A stretch of 64,000 nucleotides of DNA from assembly GCF_009650435.1 (NCBI RefSeq), contig NZ_VVIP01000020.1, forward strand, positions 1 through 64,000, in the 5' to 3' direction. The position numbers were made by a program, and so were the translations under genes. The notes under the pieces were generated by a model that saw only the letters and a list, made by a program, of their open reading frames with translations, was not told the DNA's origin and did no database searches. Source of the DNA: Foetidibacter luteolus. Its GTDB lineage: Bacteria > Bacteroidota > Bacteroidia > Chitinophagales > Chitinophagaceae. This document shows positions 59,976 through 64,000 of the stretch, in pieces. The first letter of the stretch is position 1, and the number at the start of each line of letters is the position of its first letter.

Positions 59976-61352
59976 TTAAAACGTTGGGTTTTGAGCGATG
60001 TTGGGATTAGCATCCCGCTCCCTTTGTGGAATGGGTAATACCAGCTTGCTGTCGTCGTAAGCCCTTGTACCGATATTTTTCTTCAGCCGCTTTAATGTCC
60101 ACAGTTTATCGCCTTCAAAAGCCAGTTCCAGAAGGCGCTCGTTAACAATAACATCGGCATTGGCTATGTTGGCCAGCGGCGGAACATTGGCACGTGTTCT
60201 TACGGCATTTATATCATCCAGCGGACTGGCGCCAACGGCACTGCTGTTGCGGTAATTGGCTTCGGCCCTGGTAAGGTACATTTCTGCCCTGCGTACAACG
60301 GTAATTACTTTGTACAGTTCCCTCCATTTGGATGAGCGCATGGCATTGGCATTCTGGCCGTTGCCCTGTGTTAAATAGAACAGCGCCTTGCGGTCGTCTC
60401 CATTGCTGTACTTGTTAATGTGGGCCTGCTGAATGTCCACATCGCCCCTGCCAACACCGGGCAGGCTGGCAAAAAAAGTAACCAGTCCATCATTGCCATT
60501 GCCAACACCCTGGTAGCTGCCCACATTTACCTGGCTGTTTTGCTGCACAGCAAAAATGTCTTCTGCTGAATTACCACTGTTATTAAATAAAACTGATACG
60601 CTGGGCGCCAGGGTTTCATCAAATTCAATTACTGCATTGGCTTCCGCAGCGGCGCCTGCATAGTTGGCTTGCTGCAGGTAAACCCGGGAAAGAATGGCCG
60701 AAGCAGCGGATTTATCAGCCCGGCCATTATCGTTGCTTTCGGGAAGTTTGGCTTTTGCGTCAGAAAGGTCGCTGATAACCTGGTCGTACACTTCTTTAAC
60801 AGAGTTCCTGGAAACCTGCAGGTTGTCCAGGTTCTCAACAGGCTGCAAAATTAAAGGCACGCCCAACGGATCGTTACCGGCAGATTTTGACCAGGGCTGG
60901 GCAAAGTATTGTATCAAATTAAAGTAGTATAAGCCCCGCAGAAATTTGGCTTCGCCTTCAATATTGTCCCTGATGTCTTCATTAACCACGCTTATTGCCT
61001 TCAGTACGTTGTTAAGGCTGTTAATGGCTTTGTAAGAATTAATCCACATTCTTTGCGCGGTAGGGTCAACAGCGATTTGTTGCTTGTTAAAAATATCCCT
61101 GTAGGTTTGAAAAGTGCCCCTCCAGAATATATCCCCATCGCCGGCAAGTAATTCGCCCGCCATAATAAAATCTGTGCCATAGCAACTGCCGGCCACCAGT
61201 GTGGAGTATCCTCCGTATAAAACGCTTACCACGCCATCGGAAGTGGTGAGCAACTGCTCCGGGCTAAGGCTTGTTTCTGACTGTATTTCAAGGTTTTTGC
61301 TGCAGGAAATAAGGCCGACTGACATTAAACCCGCCAGCAAAAATTTATTCAT
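59976..61352 (-). CDS. SusD/RagB family nutrient-binding lipoprotein
   Basis: This protein of about 458 aa has a signal peptide with a lipobox at LISC (start at MNKFLLAGLMSVGLISC; the longer frame adds three residues). The SusD features are SKNLEIQSETSLSPEQLL, an N-terminal TPR-like helical scaffold with INSYKAINSLNNVLKAI, LRGLYYFNLIQYF and SRVYLQQANYAGAAAEANAVI, and a C-terminal RAEMYLTRAEANYRN block. It sits on the cell surface as the lid on the SusC barrel encoded 20 bp upstream. Its ligand, often a glycan or peptide, is unknown. Confidence 0.92.
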   Translation of the reverse strand: MNKFLLAGLMSVGLISCSKNLEIQSETSLSPEQLLTTSDGVVSVLYGGYSTLVAGSCYGTDFIMAGELLAGDGDIFWRGTFQTYRDIFNKQQIAVDPTAQRMWINSYKAINSLNNVLKAISVVNEDIRDNIEGEAKFLRGLYYFNLIQYFAQPWSKSAGNDPLGVPLILQPVENLDNLQVSRNSVKEVYDQVISDLSDAKAKLPESNDNGRADKSAASAILSRVYLQQANYAGAAAEANAVIEFDETLAPSVSVLFNNSGNSAEDIFAVQQNSQVNVGSYQGVGNGNDGLVTFFASLPGVGRGDVDIQQAHINKYSNGDDRKALFYLTQGNGQNANAMRSSKWRELYKVITVVRRAEMYLTRAEANYRNSSAVGASPLDDINAVRTRANVPPLANIANADVIVNERLLELAFEGDKLWTLKRLKKNIGTRAYDDSKLVLPIPQRERDANPNIAQNPTF

Positions 61353-61372
61353 GTGTTTCATAATTTTTCTTT

Positions 61373-64000
61373 TTAGAGTTTAACATTCAGGCCTACGGTA
61401 ATAGAACGTTGTGTTGGGATGGTGTAATAATCAATACCACCGGAAAGAGCTGCTGTGCCGGCGCCTGAGTTAACCTCGGGGTCGTAAGCATAGCTGGTGA
61501 TGGTAAACAGGTTGTAGCCTGCCACAAACAGGCGCAGGCCGGAGATATTGGCTTTGCCCAACAGGTTCTTAGGCAGGTTATAAGAAAGCATGAGCGATTT
61601 AAGCCTGATGAATGACCCATCATACAGCCACCTGGTAGATTCGAAGTACCCATTGTTATAGTAAACGCCTACACGGGGAACATTGGTTATATCTCCCGGT
61701 TTTTGCCAACGGTTTAAAAGGGTTCTTGTCTGGTTATCGTAACCGTTGCCAAAGCCGGTTTCCTGGTACACGCCGGAAGCGTTAAAGATGTCGTTGCCGG
61801 AGGTAAAGGAGAAGAAAGCGCTAAGGCTTAATCCTTTGTAGGTAAATGTATTGGTTAGGCCGCCCGTCCACTTAGGGTTCGGGTTGCCCACCACCCTTCT
61901 GTTGGCTAATGAGTAGTCTGAAGTGGTTTTGCCTTCTGCGTCAAGATAGAGGGCATCACCATTGTTAGGGTCTACACCGGCAAACACAGGCATGTAGAAT
62001 GAAGCAATGGGGTTTCCTTCTATGGCCGCTTTCCTGCCGGCACGGGCTGCGTCATCAATAATTTGCCCGTTTATATCAACTACATTGTTTTTATTGTAAG
62101 CGGCAACAAAATCTGTAGTCCATTGAAAGTCTTTGCCTGCAAAATTCCTGGAGGAAATGGTGAACTCAACACCGGAGTTATCAACCACGCCCACATTGCG
62201 TACAACTGAGGTAAAGCCGGATGTAGAAGGAATCTGTACCGTCAGCAGCAAATCGGTGGTATGTTTTTTATACCAGTCAATCGTGGCGGATAAGCGGTTG
62301 TTGAACAGCCCGAAATCAAGCCCGATGTTAACCTGGCCGGTTTTTTCCCAGCCAAGGTCGGGGTTGGCTACCTGTGTAGCTTCAAAGCCGGGCAGGTTGG
62401 GGTATTGCGTGGTAGAGAATAGCGACAGGTAGTTAAGGTTGCCTATTTCGGCATTACCGGTGATGCCGTAACCGGCCCGCAATTTAAGAGAGCTTACCCA
62501 GGTTACCGGTTTCAGGAACTCTTCATCGGATAACACCCAGCCAACAGATGCGGCAGGGAAGAAACCATACCTGCGGTTATTGCCAAACCTGGATGAACCG
62601 TCAATACGGCCGCTTAAAGAAAGCAGGTAGCGGTCTTTAAATTTATAACTGGCCCTGGTAAAGTAAGACAGGAACCTGTCTGTGGTGCCTGATGAAGAAC
62701 CAAAAGTTATATTACCCGCACTGGAAAGGGTCTGAAGTTTTTGCGATGGGAAATTCTCTCCCTGTATGCCGGAAATGCGGCTGTTAATCTGCTGGTAGCT
62801 CATACCGCCTACCAGTTCAAGATCATGATCGCCTTTAAATGTTGGTGTAAATGTTAGGTAGTTATTGGTATTAAACGTAGTAATGCTGGCTGTAAGGTAC
62901 TGGCCCTTGCCGGCGGGTGCCCCGTCTTGTGTTTTATTGTTTTGGAACTGCTCTTCGTTCTGGTTAAGAATGTCTGCGCCAAACTCTGAGCGGAAAGCCA
63001 GTGAAGGTAATAGTTTATAAGTGGCATATACGTTGCCGATGTTCCTGAAAACACGTTGCCTGTCGCTGGCATTGCCTGCCTGTATAAGGCCGTTGTAGTA
63101 AGGAATATTATCGCTGTATTCGCCATTGGCATCACGCAATGGCGCTATAGGCGCCAGCGCTACAATCTGGCCGGGCGTGGAGAAAGCATTGTCATCACTT
63201 ACCCGGAAGTTTTCAGAACGGTTAATGGCCAGGTTCATGCCCAGCGTTAGCCTTTTACTGGCAGTATGGTCAAGGTTAAGCCTGCCGCCATACTTCTGAA
63301 ATTTGTTCATGATTACAATAGCCTGCTGGTCGCTAAAAGTGCCCGAAGCATAAAACCTTGTTTTTTCATCGCCGCCTGATACGGAAATATCTGCCTGGTG
63401 GGCGATGGCATTATTGCGGTAAATGTAGTCTTCCCAGGGGGTGTTTACAGCGTTATTGCGCCAGTCTGTTCCCTGTGCCAGGTAATCCAGTACAGGTACA
63501 GCGCCATAATCGGGGTCGTTGGTAAAAAAGTCAATAGCTTCCTGTTCGCTGCCAAAACCGGATATACCGTTCTGAAAGTCATATACGCCGTCATTTTTGG
63601 CTGCTTCCAATAAAAGGTCGCTGTATTCTTTACCTGTTAAAAAGCCTCTTTTTTTGGTGGGTTTGCTAAAGCTTACCGCATAGTTGGCTTCAATATTCGT
63701 TTTGCCGGCACGTCCTTTTTTGGTGGTAATAAGCACAACGCCATTGGCGGCACGGGAGCCATAAATGGCGGCTGCCGACGCGTCTTTGAGGATTTCTATG
63801 GATTGTATGTCAGACGGGTTAAGGTCTGCCAGCGGGTTGGTGGGGTCGTTGTTAATGTCGCTCTGGCTGTTGCTTATCATGGGCACGCCGTCAATAACAT
63901 AGAAAGGCTGTGTACCTGCTGATAAGGATGCGGAGCCACGTACCTGCACTTTTATGCCCTGGCCTACTTTACCGCTGCCGGAGCTAATTACCACGCCTGC
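61373..64000 (-). CDS. SusC/RagA TonB-dependent receptor, 5' end outside the window
   Basis: About 875 residues of the C-terminal part are present. The plug domain motifs VQVRGSASLSAGTQPFYVIDGVP, IQSIEILKDASAAAIYGSRAANGVVLITTKKG are complete, followed by a beta-barrel that ends ITVGLNVKL. The signal peptide and the N-terminal carboxypeptidase-regulatory-like domain (about 100-150 residues) lie beyond position 64000. It is the partner of SusD downstream, and the two form a surface import complex. Regulators or enzymes of the locus are not in the window. Confidence 0.93.
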   Translation of the reverse strand, partial: AGVVISSGSGKVGQGIKVQVRGSASLSAGTQPFYVIDGVPMISNSQSDINNDPTNPLADLNPSDIQSIEILKDASAAAIYGSRAANGVVLITTKKGRAGKTNIEANYAVSFSKPTKKRGFLTGKEYSDLLLEAAKNDGVYDFQNGISGFGSEQEAIDFFTNDPDYGAVPVLDYLAQGTDWRNNAVNTPWEDYIYRNNAIAHQADISVSGGDEKTRFYASGTFSDQQAIVIMNKFQKYGGRLNLDHTASKRLTLGMNLAINRSENFRVSDDNAFSTPGQIVALAPIAPLRDANGEYSDNIPYYNGLIQAGNASDRQRVFRNIGNVYATYKLLPSLAFRSEFGADILNQNEEQFQNNKTQDGAPAGKGQYLTASITTFNTNNYLTFTPTFKGDHDLELVGGMSYQQINSRISGIQGENFPSQKLQTLSSAGNITFGSSSGTTDRFLSYFTRASYKFKDRYLLSLSGRIDGSSRFGNNRRYGFFPAASVGWVLSDEEFLKPVTWVSSLKLRAGYGITGNAEIGNLNYLSLFSTTQYPNLPGFEATQVANPDLGWEKTGQVNIGLDFGLFNNRLSATIDWYKKHTTDLLLTVQIPSTSGFTSVVRNVGVVDNSGVEFTISSRNFAGKDFQWTTDFVAAYNKNNVVDINGQIIDDAARAGRKAAIEGNPIASFYMPVFAGVDPNNGDALYLDAEGKTTSDYSLANRRVVGNPNPKWTGGLTNTFTYKGLSLSAFFSFTSGNDIFNASGVYQETGFGNGYDNQTRTLLNRWQKPGDITNVPRVGVYYNNGYFESTRWLYDGSFIRLKSLMLSYNLPKNLLGKANISGLRLFVAGYNLFTITSYAYDPEVNSGAGTAALSGGIDYYTIPTQRSITVGLNVKL

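Overview
The window looks like chromosome of a Bacteroidota bacterium, most likely a member of the Chitinophagaceae or a close relative. I base this on a SusC/SusD outer-membrane pair, type IX secretion/gliding proteins (GldJ-like, PorV), TonB-dependent receptors with a carboxypeptidase-regulatory N-domain, lipoproteins with Bacteroidota-style lipoboxes, DUF4292/DUF4136/DUF983/DUF2721 proteins, genes without clear Shine-Dalgarno sites and promoter matches of the TTTG/TAnnTTTG type. The family-level placement is inference.

Layout. 1-760: palindrome-rich intergenic repeats in two direct copies 245 bp apart. 0.8-11 kb (mostly minus): a TPR histidine kinase, an amino-acid permease, an amylosucrase plus a SUT/SLC45-like sugar transporter (a putative sucrose locus) and an HGSNAT-like membrane acyltransferase. 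11-18.2 kb: a hydrolase, DgkA, a ferritin-like diiron protein, and a creD operon with its own winged-helix regulator and two matching operator-like palindromes. 18.3-23.2 kb (plus): iscS-iscU-iscA, murF, rhodanese, thioredoxin, DUF983. 23.5-27 kb (minus): ECF sigma/anti-sigma-like/Spy-like operon, a split transketolase C-half, ZapA and a coiled-coil partner. 27.4-30.8 kb: a mobile element (below). 30.9-45.6 kb: PepSY-like protein, cystathionine gamma-synthase/lyase, MMPL/RND exporter, MltD-like transglycosylase, gatA, tatA, rplS, rny, galE, and pit with its DUF47 partner. 45.8-50 kb: a TonB-dependent receptor with a beta-helix lipoprotein, divergent from pit. 50.3-59.5 kb: transglutaminase-like protein, DUF2721, gldJ-like and porV (divergent), ispF, dut, DUF4292 lipoprotein, EnvC-like protein. 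60-64 kb: SusD and a SusC gene running off the window end.

The most unusual part is a 3,379-bp transposon at 27385-30763. It has perfect 26-bp terminal inverted repeats, an 8-bp target duplication (GACGCAAG), an IS1595/ISXO2-type transposase and a passenger cargo: two tiny overlapping genes, a coiled-coil/winged-helix-like protein, a near-canonical tRNA-Thr(GGT)-like cloverleaf followed by several hairpins, and a two-gene unit ending in a HEPN-like protein. It sits inside one copy of a dispersed repeat (family A, about 15 copies in this window). A second family A copy is split by a 236-bp MITE with a 12-bp target duplication. Family A therefore acts as a landing site for other elements.

Other regulatory observations are GTTAACA-type repeats with about 11-bp phasing between the pit operon and the TonB receptor, an orphan terminator that may end a small RNA near 42.2 kb, and a 23-codon leader ORF coupled to porV.
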